Shown: in pieces, positions 1 through 8,777 of the stretch
How positions within the stretch are numbered: position 1 is the first letter of the stretch
Layout: each line of letters begins with the position of its first letter
NCBI GenBank assembly: GCA_964613615.1
Contig: CAZTIB010000079.1
Coordinates: forward strand, 1-64,000
Source: J054 sp964613615
GTDB lineage: Bacteria; Pseudomonadota; Gammaproteobacteria; Steroidobacterales; GCA-2729495
DNA: 64,000 bases
Direction: 5' to 3'
The notes under the pieces: model-generated
Told to the model about the DNA's origin: nothing
Databases searched by the model: none
The model's input: the letters and a program-made list of their open reading frames with translations, nothing else
Made by a program: the position numbers and the translations under genes

Positions 1-1007
1 TGAAACTTGGTGCGCAATACATTGGCGACGGCGGCATCGATCATGCCAATCGCGATTCGACCCGATTCGACCAATGCGGCAATGTGATTGGCGTACACGT
101 CGCCGGCCATTTCCATGTCGACACCGGCAGTCACGGCTTCGAAAGCTGACTCCCAGTCGTTTTCGGTCAACCCGTGGATTTGCAGCTGGTGAATGGAATC
201 CCAGTCGCTGACGACGAGACCCGGAAAAACCCATTCGCTTCGAAGTATCTGCCGCAGCAGAAACGTGTTGGCCGTGCCGGGCACCCCGTCGATATCGCTG
301 AATGAAGTCATCAGCGTCGCGACGCCGGCCTCCACCGCTGCTTTGAACGGCGGCAAATAGACGTTGCGCAGCTCGTTCTCCGGAATATTGGTGGTTGCAT
401 AATCACGCCCGCTTTCCACGGCCCCGTAACCGGCAAAATGCTTGGCGCAGGCGGCGATACTGCCGGGCGACGCAAGGTCATCACCCTGCAAACCCTCCAC
501 CATTGCGACCGCGAGCGCGGCGGTCAGGAAGACGTCCTCACCAAAGCTTTCCGCAATCCGGCCCCAGCGCGGGTCGCGCGAAATATCGATCATCGGCGCG
601 AATGTCCAGTTGATGCCCGCTGCCGCCGCCTCGAGCGCCGCGACCCGCGCGCCCTGGCGCACCAACTCCGGGTTCCAGGTGGCCGCCTGTCCAAGCGGTA
701 TCGGGAAAATTGTCCTGAACCCATGAATGACATCACGGCCGACCAGCAGCGGAATCCCCAGCCGGCTTTCCTCGACAGCGAGCCGCTGCAGCTCGTTGAT
801 GATGTGCACATCAGCTTGATTAATCACCGCACCGACGGACCCGGCCCTGATCGATACCGCAAGATAATCAGGTGGATAGCCTTCGCTGGCATCGAGCTGG
901 CGCATTTGCCCGACCTTCTCGGTCAGCGTCATTCGAGCCAACAAATCCGCGACCCGTTGCTCGACCGCGACCGGCTCATTCAATGGAACTGCTGTAGTCT
1001 TAGTCAT
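1..1007 (-). CDS. Glycoside hydrolase family 3 (beta-glucosidase type), 3' end beyond window
   Basis: Hydrolyses terminal beta-glycosidic bonds of short gluco-oligosaccharides. I read 335 residues before the window ends; family members are usually 600-800, so the C-terminal domain is missing. The GH3 TIM-barrel landmarks are visible: the N-terminal ARMTLTEKVGQM segment, GRDVIHGFRTIFP near residue 90, DPRWGR near 145, KHFAGYG at 189-195 and the nucleophile motif VVSDWD with Asp268. There is no signal peptide, so the enzyme is probably cytoplasmic and acts on sugars brought in by the divergent GPH symporter. The ATG at 1007 is the first start in the frame. A LacI-type operator sits 31 bp upstream. 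Family is secure; substrate (beta-1,3- or beta-1,4-glucosides) is inferred. Confidence 0.93.
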   Translation of the reverse strand, partial: MTKTTAVPLNEPVAVEQRVADLLARMTLTEKVGQMRQLDASEGYPPDYLAVSIRAGSVGAVINQADVHIINELQRLAVEESRLGIPLLVGRDVIHGFRTIFPIPLGQAATWNPELVRQGARVAALEAAAAGINWTFAPMIDISRDPRWGRIAESFGEDVFLTAALAVAMVEGLQGDDLASPGSIAACAKHFAGYGAVESGRDYATTNIPENELRNVYLPPFKAAVEAGVATLMTSFSDIDGVPGTANTFLLRQILRSEWVFPGLVVSDWDSIHQLQIHGLTENDWESAFEAVTAGVDMEMAGDVYANHIAALVESGRIAIGMIDAAVANVLRTKF

Positions 1008-1037
1008 CGCTCACGTCCGCAGGCTTTGTAGCAACGT

Positions 1038-1053
1038 TTGACAGCGCTGTCAA
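1038..1053. promoter_or_regulatory. LacI-type operator, perfect 16-bp palindrome between GH3 and the symporter
   Basis: TTGACAGCGCTGTCAA is a perfect palindrome with the central CG step typical of LacI-family operators. Each end also reads TTGACA, an ideal -35 box, on its own strand. Downstream of it the - strand has TACAAA at 17-bp spacing; the + strand has only a weak GACGAT. A bound repressor would block both divergent promoters. A near-copy lies at 2903-2918. No LacI regulator gene is in this window. Confidence 0.8.
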
Positions 1054-1113
1054 TTTGTTGGACGATGGTAAACCAAGCGCTCAAGACCCAGGACCACAAC
1101 CGGGCACAACAGA

Positions 1114-2580
1114 ATGAGCCAAGTCACCCACCACGCGACCGCGCCCGAAGATCGCATTCCGTTTTACCAGAAGCTGGTCTACGGGAGTGGGGCATTCGTC
1201 AACAATCTCCTGGCCGCCGCGATCGGCGGCATGGTCATCGTTCTCAACCTCGGCCTGGGAATGAATCCGGCGCTCGTCGGTCTCCTCGGCGCCCTGCCCC
1301 GCCTGACCGATGCGATCACCGATCCGTTGATGGGCTACATCTCCGACAATACCAAAACCCGTTGGGGACGGCGGCGGCCCTATATCTTCTGTGGTGCTAT
1401 TGCCGCTGCCGTCATCTTTGCGCTGCTCTGGCAGTTGCCCGATGGCAGGAGCGAGTCCTTCTATTTCTGGTATTTCCTGGCGGGATCCTTCTTTTTCTAC
1501 CTGGCGTACACCATGTTTGCCACGCCGTGGGTGGCTTTTGGCTATGAATTGACCCCGGACTACCACGAGCGGACCCGACTGATGGGCGTGCAGAACTTCA
1601 TCGGCCAACTCGCCTACGTCATTGCACCGTGGTTCCTGCTCATCATGCAGAACGAGCGCTGGTTCGACGACATGGTTGACGGCGCGGCTGGGCTGTCGAT
1701 CGTCATTGCCGCCACCGTCATCGTGATTGGTATCCTGCCGGCGATCTTCCTGCGCGAGCGCTTCAAATTCATCGCCGAGACGGAAAGCCAGGCACACGAG
1801 CGCCGGCAGGAAGCAATGATGACTCGCGTCCTGGCAAACATCAACGGGTTCCTGCAGGGATTCCTGACGACCCTCAAGTTCAAGCCGTTCCTGAAACTGT
1901 GTGCCGCAACTTTCCTCGTTTTCAATGGCTTCATGCTGATCGCGTCGTTCCAGTTCTACGTCATCATCTATTACGTCTTTGGTGGCGATACCGTCAAAGG
2001 CGCGGAATATGCCGGTTATTCGGGCACGCTGGGTGCGGTTTCGACATTCTGCGTCGTCGTCTTCGTCACCTGGCTGGGCACGAAACTCGGCAAGCAGCGG
2101 ACATTTTATGTGGCGATCGGCATTTCGATGGTCGGCTACGCGCTGAAATGGGTCTGCTACAACCCCGACATACCCTGGCTGTTGCTGGTGCCGGCACCAC
2201 TGATGGCCTTCGGCCTCGGCGCGCTGTTCACCTTGATGCCTTCGATGATCGCCGACGTTGTCGACCTGGACGAACTGCAGACCCATGAGCGGCGCGAAGG
2301 TATGTACGGGTCGATCTTCTGGTGGGTAGTGAAACTCGGCATGGCTGCCGCGCTCGCCGCCGGTGGCTTCCTGCTGAATGCGACCGGATTCGACGTCGCG
2401 CTGCAGGGCGACCAGACGGAGCGCACGATATTCCTCATGCGGTTCTTCGACGCATTTGTACCGTGCGCAACGTCGGGGATCGCGATTTGGGCCATCGCGA
2501 CCTATTCGATGACGGAAGAAAAGGCATACGAAGTCAGATTAGAACTCGAGCAGCGGCGCGGCGCGCCGGCCACTGCTTGA
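1114..2580 (+). CDS. GPH-family sugar:cation symporter (MFS, MelB type)
   Basis: An inner-membrane carrier that takes up glycosides or oligosaccharides with H+ or Na+. The 488-residue length and about twelve hydrophobic segments fit the family. After the first two helices it has the GPH signature region: RLTDAITDPLMGYISD followed by the basic loop TKTRWGRRRPY near residues 68-90. The C-terminal half keeps the VVDLDELQTHERREGMYGS segment common in these carriers. It is divergent from GH3 and shares the palindromic operator, so uptake and intracellular hydrolysis are probably co-induced. The ribosome binding site before the ATG is weak. Substrate is not visible from sequence. Confidence 0.9.
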   Translation: MSQVTHHATAPEDRIPFYQKLVYGSGAFVNNLLAAAIGGMVIVLNLGLGMNPALVGLLGALPRLTDAITDPLMGYISDNTKTRWGRRRPYIFCGAIAAAVIFALLWQLPDGRSESFYFWYFLAGSFFFYLAYTMFATPWVAFGYELTPDYHERTRLMGVQNFIGQLAYVIAPWFLLIMQNERWFDDMVDGAAGLSIVIAATVIVIGILPAIFLRERFKFIAETESQAHERRQEAMMTRVLANINGFLQGFLTTLKFKPFLKLCAATFLVFNGFMLIASFQFYVIIYYVFGGDTVKGAEYAGYSGTLGAVSTFCVVVFVTWLGTKLGKQRTFYVAIGISMVGYALKWVCYNPDIPWLLLVPAPLMAFGLGALFTLMPSMIADVVDLDELQTHERREGMYGSIFWWVVKLGMAAALAAGGFLLNATGFDVALQGDQTERTIFLMRFFDAFVPCATSGIAIWAIATYSMTEEKAYEVRLELEQRRGAPATA

Positions 2581-3066
2581 ACAACCTGAGTTCCGTAGGA
2601 CCCGTGAAGGGCTCGGCGGATCAATTTAACTTAACGCGCACAGCCATGTTTGTCCTTAGAGTTTCCTATCCTTTGACAATCGCCGTTCAACTGCCCGGAC
2701 TGGCCGATCGTTGACCCTGCCCTCCCAATCGGCAGGCTTCACGACACACCGGTCCCAAACCACACCATGGCTGCCGCTCACAGCACGTTGTCCATCCATC
2801 ATGCCGCTACGTAGCGATAGAATTTCTTATCCTTTGCCTTTTCAGTGCTTTACATAATGCGCGCGCAACACATTGCGCCGAAGAAAGCCTCCGGGATCCT
2901 TGTTGACAGCGTTGTCAATTAGGTACTATCGTTACAGTTAGAAGTTCAGCAACTCGCCCACTCACATTGCGGGTGACTGGCTGATATAAAAAAAAGCCAG
3001 CTAACGCGTCAGGGTGTTGGCGACACACAAACGACAACAAGACGAAAAAACAAAGGGGATATATCA
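2581..3066. other. Intergenic regulatory region upstream of the PEP-CTERM pair
   Basis: No credible gene is present in these 486 bp. The right half holds the second LacI-type operator (2903-2918). Two similar AT-rich stretches, both containing TTATCC/CTATCC followed by TTTG, occur near 2665 and 2822 and may be promoter elements or chance. An A-rich leader with AAAGGGGATA comes just before the ATG at 3067. Confidence 0.5.
2903..2918. promoter_or_regulatory. Second LacI-type operator, upstream of the first PEP-CTERM gene
   Basis: TTGACAGCGTTGTCAA differs from the 1038-1053 palindrome at one position. It again contains a perfect TTGACA -35; TACTAT about 15 bp downstream is a possible -10. The site lies 148 bp before the ATG at 3067. 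It ties the PEP-CTERM genes to the same regulator as GH3 and the symporter. Confidence 0.75.
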
Positions 3067-3714
3067 ATGAAACTGACAAGTAACTGCTCGCGCGTCGCCA
3101 TTGCAATGGCAGCGAGCTTCCTACTGGTGGCGAACGCGTCAGCCAATCTACTAGCCAATCCGAGTTTCGAGGACACGCCGTTTGGCGGAGCCGAGGAACC
3201 TGGCGCAGGAGCTGGGTGGGAAGCTTTCGGCAACGCGTTCCGCATTCAAGGCAGCCCCGAACCCATCGGTTCGGCTGGTGCGTTTGACGGTACCGTCGTG
3301 CTTAAAGGGTTTTTCGTCGCCGGTGCGTTTCAGGACATTGACGTGAATCCCGGAGATACGGTTAATGCCGGGGTCTGGATCATGAGCCCCACCGGTGGGG
3401 ATGAGGTGACTGGCTTTGCCGCGGTTAATCTCGAGTTCCGCAACGCAGGCGGCGACCTTCTCGGCGACATACTCACCAACAACACATTCGATAGCTCAGC
3501 CCCGGAGGATGAGTGGCTCGAAAAGACCATTAGCGGCGTCGCTCCTGAAGGAGCCGCGTCTGTGCGTTTCGCGCTGTTCGCTAACGACGGTGGCGCCCCA
3601 CGCTTCGACGCAGCTTCCCTGGACATTATCCCGATCCCGGTTCCTGCTGCCGTGTGGCTGTTCGGCTCCGCGTTAGGTCTGCTGGCTGTGGCAAGACGCC
3701 GCATCAGCAAGTGA
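3067..3714 (+). CDS. PEP-CTERM (VPxPA-type) sorted exported protein
   Basis: A 215-residue exported protein. Residues 1-26 form a signal peptide ending ASA. The mature part starts with NLLANPSFED, a beginning seen in many carbohydrate-binding-like beta-sandwich modules. The C-terminus is a sorting tail: PIPVPAAVWLFGSALGLL followed by the basic RRR cluster, as in exosortase-processed PEP-CTERM proteins. No exosortase is in this window. The AAAGGGGATA ribosome-binding leader is shared with the next gene, which has the same architecture, suggesting tandem duplication. The LacI-type operator upstream suggests induction with glucan use; a surface glycan-binding role is inference. Confidence 0.8.
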   Translation: MKLTSNCSRVAIAMAASFLLVANASANLLANPSFEDTPFGGAEEPGAGAGWEAFGNAFRIQGSPEPIGSAGAFDGTVVLKGFFVAGAFQDIDVNPGDTVNAGVWIMSPTGGDEVTGFAAVNLEFRNAGGDLLGDILTNNTFDSSAPEDEWLEKTISGVAPEGAASVRFALFANDGGAPRFDAASLDIIPIPVPAAVWLFGSALGLLAVARRRISK

Positions 3715-3742
3715 CTGGGGCTTAGTCTGATACGAAGATCAT

Positions 3743-3774
3743 GGGGCCGGTTTTCCACCGGCCCCAATTTTCTT
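3743..3774 (+). terminator. Rho-independent terminator after the first PEP-CTERM gene
   Basis: A perfect 9-bp GC-rich stem (3743-3751 with 3757-3765) and a 5-nt loop are followed by a T-rich tract. It lies 28 bp past the stop, so the second PEP-CTERM gene probably has some independent transcription. Confidence 0.85.
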
Positions 3775-3849
3775 GCATCTCGGTAAGCGGCAAAGCTGCC
3801 ATTCCTTGTAAGCAGTCATAACAACAAAAAAAGTAAAGGGGATAGTCTG

Positions 3850-4521
3850 ATGAAAGCTGTCGCAACGTTTCTGATGACCGTGACGCTGGCGCTTGCCAGC
3901 TCGGCGGCCTCCGCTACGACGATGCTTGGCGAAAATTTGCTGGGCAACTCCGGTTTTGAATCCTTCATAGCCTTCGAGGGACCGCCTCCTGAAGGCGACT
4001 GGTTTGCATTCGGCGGTGAAGGAGAAGGGGGGGTCAATTTTGGCGCTTTTTCCAGCCCCAACAATCCACGCACCGGCGAGGCATCGGCGGAAATCTTCAT
4101 TTTCGATTTTTCCGGCACCTTCGTCGGCATATTCCAGGAAGTTACCGGGCTGCATGCCGGCCTGGACGCCACGTTCAGCGGCTGGTTAACAGGTCTTTCC
4201 GAAGGCGGCTCCGTTAATTCCGGCGTCGAGATCCGCATTGAATGGTTCGACTCGGCCAGCGGTAACGAGATCGCCCGGACGGACAACCTCACGCCGATGC
4301 TCACCGATACCTGGGAGATGTTCTCGGTGATGGATATCGTGCCGGCCGGCGCCGACGCCGCAAGAGTGGTATTCGATCTCCAGAGCGTGCTCGGCCCCGC
4401 CGGCCTCAATGTGGCATTTCTCGACGATGCTTCGTTCACAGTCGTCCCGGTCCCGGCTGCTCTGATCCTGATGCTTAGCGCACTCGCACCGCTGTCACTG
4501 TTCAGAAAACGTGTCGCCTGA
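3850..4521 (+). CDS. Second PEP-CTERM (VPxPA-type) sorted exported protein
   Basis: A 223-residue paralogue of the preceding protein. The signal peptide covers about residues 1-24 (ends SSAASA). The mature part begins ENLLGNSGFES, the same module start as its neighbour. The sorting tail reads VVPVPAALILMLSALAPL followed by FRKRVA. The region between has only two or three possible repeats of beta-sandwich character and no catalytic motif that I recognise. It uses the same AAAGGGGATA ribosome-binding leader. A strong terminator follows. Probably a secreted or surface-attached glycan-binding or matrix protein; function unproven. Confidence 0.78.
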   Translation: MKAVATFLMTVTLALASSAASATTMLGENLLGNSGFESFIAFEGPPPEGDWFAFGGEGEGGVNFGAFSSPNNPRTGEASAEIFIFDFSGTFVGIFQEVTGLHAGLDATFSGWLTGLSEGGSVNSGVEIRIEWFDSASGNEIARTDNLTPMLTDTWEMFSVMDIVPAGADAARVVFDLQSVLGPAGLNVAFLDDASFTVVPVPAALILMLSALAPLSLFRKRVA

Positions 4522-4547
4522 GTCACGCACCGCACAAATCAAAAGAG

Positions 4548-4573
4548 GCCCCGCATCAGCGGGGCTTTTTTTT
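4548..4573 (+). terminator. Rho-independent terminator after the second PEP-CTERM gene
   Basis: Stem GCCCCGC/GCGGGGC (4548-4554 with 4559-4565), loop ATCA, then nine T residues. A textbook terminator that closes the PEP-CTERM unit. Confidence 0.95.
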
Positions 4574-4856
4574 GCGCCGCATCCGGAATCCAGGCGATCG
4601 TGAGAAGCTTTATGGCCGACGTAACGGATCAGCGATCGGCGCCGATCTACACTGTCACTGAAGAAAGACAACGCCACGGGCAGCAGGCTGATTAGTAAGA
4701 GCTAAAAGAAGGTGCTAGTGTTTCTCCAGGCGCCCTAATACCTTCCGATTGTAGAACCCCCGGGACCCCGCAGATAGGCGGGTGCAGTTCAACGATCCTG
4801 GCAGGGTGCAGCCCAGGACAGGGCACGGTTCGGCTTCAACTGTTGACCGAGGAATC

Positions 4857-5240
4857 ATGGAAAAGTATCCGCAATTGACTGAAATGGGCGTCAGACATCC
4901 TGACGAAATCCAGAAATTCACGGTCAGTGGGCTCGAAACAGTCGACTACCTGAGAATCGTCTATCGTCGGCGTCCCGGATCGCTGTTGCCGATGAGCCGA
5001 AAATACAAGTTCCCGCGGGTGCAGAAGACGCGGGCTATTGAACCCGACACGGACAAGACTGCGACAGTGCTGGAAACCGAACCCGCGCTGCGTGCCGCGA
5101 TTGCTGAACTGGAGGAACTACTCGACACTAACCTGCAGAAGCAGGATGTGGCGAAATCGATTCTCGGGGAGTTGCAGGCACTGGAAGAGGATATTGCCCA
5201 GCGTGCGGAGTGCATCCGGCGACTGGCGAAACGAATCTAG
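4857..5240 (+). CDS. DUF3461 family protein
   Basis: A 127-residue cytoplasmic protein of unknown function. It begins MEKYPQLTEMGVRHPDEI, which matches the conserved opening of DUF3461 proteins of gammaproteobacteria, followed by YLRIVYRRRPGSLLP and a basic KYKFPR segment. The C-terminal half (about residues 65-127) is a predicted coiled coil rich in Glu, Leu and Lys. I chose the ATG at 4857 rather than the upstream in-frame ATG at 4782 because the family begins there and GAGGA lies at a good distance. It is a single gene, set off by the terminator upstream. No function is known to me for this family. Confidence 0.85.
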   Translation: MEKYPQLTEMGVRHPDEIQKFTVSGLETVDYLRIVYRRRPGSLLPMSRKYKFPRVQKTRAIEPDTDKTATVLETEPALRAAIAELEELLDTNLQKQDVAKSILGELQALEEDIAQRAECIRRLAKRI

Positions 5241-5271
5241 TCTCTCGCCGGCCCGGGGCCCATCTCTCGGG

Positions 5272-6620
5272 TCAGCGATTGCGCATGACGATCGCTCGCA
5301 GATCGCCATCGAGTGTCTCCACCGCCTGAGCTCCCGTAAGTTCCCCGTTAAGGACGCGATGGAAAGCGCTCGCGATTTGCGCGGACATGTCGGAGTAGAA
5401 GGGTGTCATCGGGCGGGCGCGGATTTGTGAAGCTATCTCTTTGGCGAGCGCTGCGACCGGGACCCCGCCCAGGACGTCCGGGTCGTCGTACAGCGATTCG
5501 ACGACGGGCAGCAGCCCGGCTTCCAGTGCCTGTCGCTTCTGCTGGTCCGGCGAGGTCAGGTAGCGGATGAACCCCCAAGCCGCCTCCGCCTCTTTGTCGC
5601 TGGCGCGCGCGTTCACCATCAGGTTCCAACCGCCGAGGCAGCTGTATCCCAAATGTGCCGGGGACGCGGCGGGCAGCGCGCTTACCTGGACCTGCGCCTC
5701 CGAGAGCGGGGACGTCTGCAGCATGCCCTGGACATACGGCCAGCTGCGCAGAAACACGGCGTCACCCGCCAGGAAGGCGTCGAGCGCTTCCTGCTCGCGG
5801 TAAGTCACGACCTCCGCAGGCGCGACGCCCTCGGCGATCAGGCGACGCGCCGCGTCGAGCCCGGCGGCGGCATTTGCGCTATTGATGGTGACCGCGTCGG
5901 TCTCGGCCAGGGTGCCGCGCAATGGGCTGGTAAGCAGCAGCTCGCCCCTCATCACCTCGCCGCCGGCGCCCCAGATATACTCCACGGCATTTGCGGTGCC
6001 GCCCTCGTATTCGGCGCCCTGGAAGACGAACCCGTGGCGGAGCCCGGCGTCCTTCATGACTTTACGCGACATCTGGATGAGCTCGTCCCATGTGCGCGGC
6101 GGTGCGTCGAAACCGCTGTCGGCGAGGAGATCCTTGCGGTAGAAGAGTACGCTGGTGTCGGTGTACCAGGGCACGCCCCAGATCCGAAGCCGGTAGGTCG
6201 CCGACTCGAGCGCTGGTCCCAGAAACGCGGCGCGTTCGTAGTCGCGGTAGAACCGCTTCGTCACGTCCTCTACCCAACCATTCTTCGCGAACTCCGCGGT
6301 CCAGATCACGTCACTGGCGATGACGTGGGGGCCGTCCGCCTGCGCCTCGAAGTCGGTTACAAGTTGGTCGTGGTGGGTGTTGTTGTCCCGATTCATCTCC
6401 CGCCACGTCACCTGATCCGGCCGGTGTGCTCGGCATTGAAATCGTCGACGATGCGTTTCACGGTACCGGTGTCATCGGGTCCCGAGGCAAAGACAATCCG
6501 CGTCGGCTGGTCCTCTGCAGAAGCGGGCGACACGCCCACCCATAGCACGGCACCCAACGCGAGTAAGATGAGAGTCTTCGTTAACGACCTGAAGACAGAG
6601 CGCAATTGCTGGTGTTTCAT
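5272..6620 (-). pseudogene. Sugar ABC transporter substrate-binding protein, frameshifted
   Basis: A family 1 extracellular solute-binding protein in two frames. The first frame (ATG at 6620) encodes a signal peptide (hydrophobic stretch ending SPASA) and the opening beta strand with DDFNAEHTGRIR, then stops at 6408. The second frame continues from about 6411 with VTWREM, HHDQLVTDF, DVIWTAEFAKNGW and GVPWYTDTSVLFYRKDLL to a normal C-terminus. One extra base at about 6412 would restore a continuous RI-x-VTWREM reading, so one base is missing. This is either a real null mutation or a sequencing error. No permease or ATPase genes adjoin it. Sugar binding (disaccharide/glucan-derived) is inferred from family. 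Confidence 0.85.
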
Positions 6621-7095
6621 GGTGCGTCGCCTTGTCGGAGATTCTATGTCTGGCACGCCCCGGGAACCGCCAGTTCGTGCCGGCGCTCCAAAGCCACCCT
6701 GAAATCTCACGATATCTCCGGCAGATAAGCGGGTCAATGGACCACCATCGCGCATCCGGAATCCCTCCGCCCAATTGCGGCGATAACAGGCCGCCAGCCC
6801 GTGGCAGGAGGTGTCGGTTCACCCCTGTTGCCTTGCCTGCCGCTTGAGTTCACAACTGTTGCGGTCGAACAGTCGCGGGCCCAGCCAGCTTCGAGGATGG
6901 CCATCGGCCTGTCCGGCAAGGCGCCACGCCATCGATGGTGAACGAAACAAGCACGGACTAGAATCATGAAACCGCGGGGACGACCCGAGATCTGACGGCG
7001 CCTGACCAGGCCGCGACATGTATAGGTCCAGGACCCGGAGCCTGTCTTACCCGGTGTGCACGCACACTTCAGACCAGAAGAGGAGATATTTTTCC
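6621..7095. other. Divergent intergenic region between binding protein and GH16
   Basis: These 475 bp hold no ORF with credible coding character. No LacI-type palindrome like those at 1038 and 2903 is present. AGGAG at 7081-7085 is the ribosome binding site of the GH16 gene. I see no clear sigma-70 promoter. Confidence 0.5.
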
Positions 7096-7980
7096 ATGGC
7101 AACGAGGAAGCCCCGCGGGATCTTTACCCTGTCGGGAGCTGTGCTCTGCGCGCTCGCATCCTGCACCAGTTCGGAGCCCGAAAGGCCGGCGGCGACTGTA
7201 ACGTCGATGGCGGAAGAGTGGGAAGTCGACTTCTTTGACGACTTCGACCGCTTCGATCCTGAGAACTGGCAGGACCAGCTTCTCTGGGTCAACGACGAGG
7301 ATCAGTGCTACGTCCGGGACAATCTGCACGACACGCGGGCAGTCAGCAACGGAACGCTGAAGCTCCGCGTGGTCGACCTCGGCGAGGCCGTCGAGTGCGA
7401 CAACTTTAACAAGGTCCGAGACCAGCACCCGCCCACGCGGTACGCAGCGGGACGGATCGCCTCGAAGAACCGCCAGGAGTTCGTGAAGGGGCGTTGGACC
7501 GCACGCCTTCGTGTACGCGACAGCGGTCAGTCCGGCATGTTCCCGGCGTGGTGGCTGCTTGGAGCGCGCAACAATGAGCCGCCGGTCGAGGAGGAGGACG
7601 AGGACGTCTGCTGGCCGATGACCGGTTCGGGAGAGATCGACATCTTCGAACACCATAGCGACGGCGGACCGGACCACTACGCCGCCCGGGCCATTAAGAA
7701 TCTCGGATACTGTGGTGGAGGCGACTGGCAGCAGCTAATGCACGTTCAGGAAGCCACGCTGGCCGACTATCACGAATACGCGGTCGAGTGGGACGGGAGC
7801 GATCTGCTATTCCTCCTCGACGGTGAAGTGATCCACCGCAGCGAGGGGCAACGCGACCAGTTCCCGGAGCCCCTCTTCGCGGTATTGAACTTCGCCAAGA
7901 TCAACCCGTCTCCCATGACGGTGGAGAGTTGGACTATGGAGGTCGACTGGGTAAAGCACGAGCGGCGGGTAGAGGAATAA
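7096..7980 (+). CDS. Glycoside hydrolase family 16 lipoprotein (beta-glucanase type)
   Basis: A secreted endo-acting beta-glycanase of 294 residues. The signal sequence ends LASC with lipid-modified Cys23, so it is probably outer-membrane anchored. The GH16 active site GSGEIDIFEH is intact: nucleophile Glu180, Asp182 and acid/base Glu185. Trp-rich stretches (MFPAWWLLG) line the predicted cleft, and the C-terminal YAVEWDGSDLLFLLDGE strand is typical of laminarinase-like members. I chose the ATG at 7096 because AGGAG precedes it by 10 nt and it gives a clean signal peptide; 7018 would add 26 residues without one. Together with GH3 and the symporter it suggests beta-1,3-glucan use, but it has no shared operator. 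Confidence 0.9.
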   Translation: MATRKPRGIFTLSGAVLCALASCTSSEPERPAATVTSMAEEWEVDFFDDFDRFDPENWQDQLLWVNDEDQCYVRDNLHDTRAVSNGTLKLRVVDLGEAVECDNFNKVRDQHPPTRYAAGRIASKNRQEFVKGRWTARLRVRDSGQSGMFPAWWLLGARNNEPPVEEEDEDVCWPMTGSGEIDIFEHHSDGGPDHYAARAIKNLGYCGGGDWQQLMHVQEATLADYHEYAVEWDGSDLLFLLDGEVIHRSEGQRDQFPEPLFAVLNFAKINPSPMTVESWTMEVDWVKHERRVEE

Positions 7981-8004
7981 GCCGCTTTCACTCGGGCCAT
8001 CGCC

Positions 8005-8033
8005 AGTGGCGCGAGAGCCGCCAGCCGTGCTTC
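8005..8033 (+). repeat. 29-bp exact copy of a segment of the downstream molybdenum-hydroxylase FAD-subunit gene
   Basis: These 29 bases are identical to 15538-15566, which encode EWRESRQPCF in the Fe-S loop of the FAD/4Fe-4S subunit. Here they lie in noncoding DNA 25 bp after the GH16 stop. Similarity stops abruptly on both sides. A match this long is not expected by chance in 64 kb, so it may mark a recombination or assembly junction, or a gene remnant. Confidence 0.8.
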
Positions 8034-8165
8034 TGTTGTCCGGTATTAGGGCATATGTCCTAAACCCTTGGCAGAGCGGCATTTGCCCAATTTTAAACGG
8101 CAAGTCAGCACCCTATTCTCCATGTCATCAACCAGTGGCCCCGCGCCCGCGAGTCGGAGACAGTC

Positions 8166-8777
8166 ATGGAAAAGGAAAACTACAGCTATCCGCTTTACGC
8201 CAAAATCATGCACCTCGGTATGGCCGGGTTCGGCATCGCGGCATTTGCGACTGCAGAGTTGGCCGAAAACGGCAGCAACTCGCTAGGCTACTTGCTCCAT
8301 GCGTATTTGGGATTGTCGCTCGCAAGCTTCGTCTTGTTGCGCGTCATTCGCGGGGTCGTCGGATCGGGGCCGCTGCGATTCTCCGGATGGTCGCCTTTTT
8401 CACGCCGCCAATGGACTCTCGCTTCGCAGGACCTGCGCAGCCTCCTGCAGTTCAAGGTTCCGGACCGTGGTATGCATGAGGGCCTGGCCGGGCTTACCCA
8501 GGCATTCGGGTTGCTGATATTCGGCTGGATGGCGCTGACGGGAACCGGTCTGTTTTTTCTGGTCGATGGCCCGGAAAATGCATTGTTGGAGGTCGTTGAG
8601 GAAGTCCACGAAATAGGCGAAGCTCTTATTCCTTTGTACCTGACTCTCCACGTAGGATCGGTAATCCTGCATTCGATGGCCGGTAACCCGATATGGAAAA
8701 GAATGTGGAAGTTTCGAGGAAGCCTTGGCCAGGCGCCGACGAGGAACCCGGTGGAGGGCCGTCACAATCTAGTGTAA
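8166..8777 (+). CDS. Cytochrome b561-type membrane protein
   Basis: A 203-residue di-haem b-type cytochrome of the inner membrane that passes electrons between the quinone pool and a periplasmic or soluble partner. It begins YPLYAKIMHLGMAGFG; His residues in IMHLGM, LLHAYLG, EVHEIGE and LTLHVGSVILHSM sit in or at the predicted four transmembrane helices and are candidate haem ligands. The partner is not encoded next to it. Its 3' end overlaps the following LuxR-type gene by 85 bp in another frame, which suggests translational coupling. Confidence 0.85.
   Translation: MEKENYSYPLYAKIMHLGMAGFGIAAFATAELAENGSNSLGYLLHAYLGLSLASFVLLRVIRGVVGSGPLRFSGWSPFSRRQWTLASQDLRSLLQFKVPDRGMHEGLAGLTQAFGLLIFGWMALTGTGLFFLVDGPENALLEVVEEVHEIGEALIPLYLTLHVGSVILHSMAGNPIWKRMWKFRGSLGQAPTRNPVEGRHNLV

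Noticed and set aside
1081..2286. 401-residue antisense reading frame opposite the symporter
   Set aside because: It is a shadow of the symporter in high-GC DNA with low-complexity composition; similar long shadows occur at 5653-6702, 9173-10120, 14286-15617, 18997-20130, 28621-29820, 37159-38256, 43454-44857, 53737-54873, 57330-58295 and 60441-61511.
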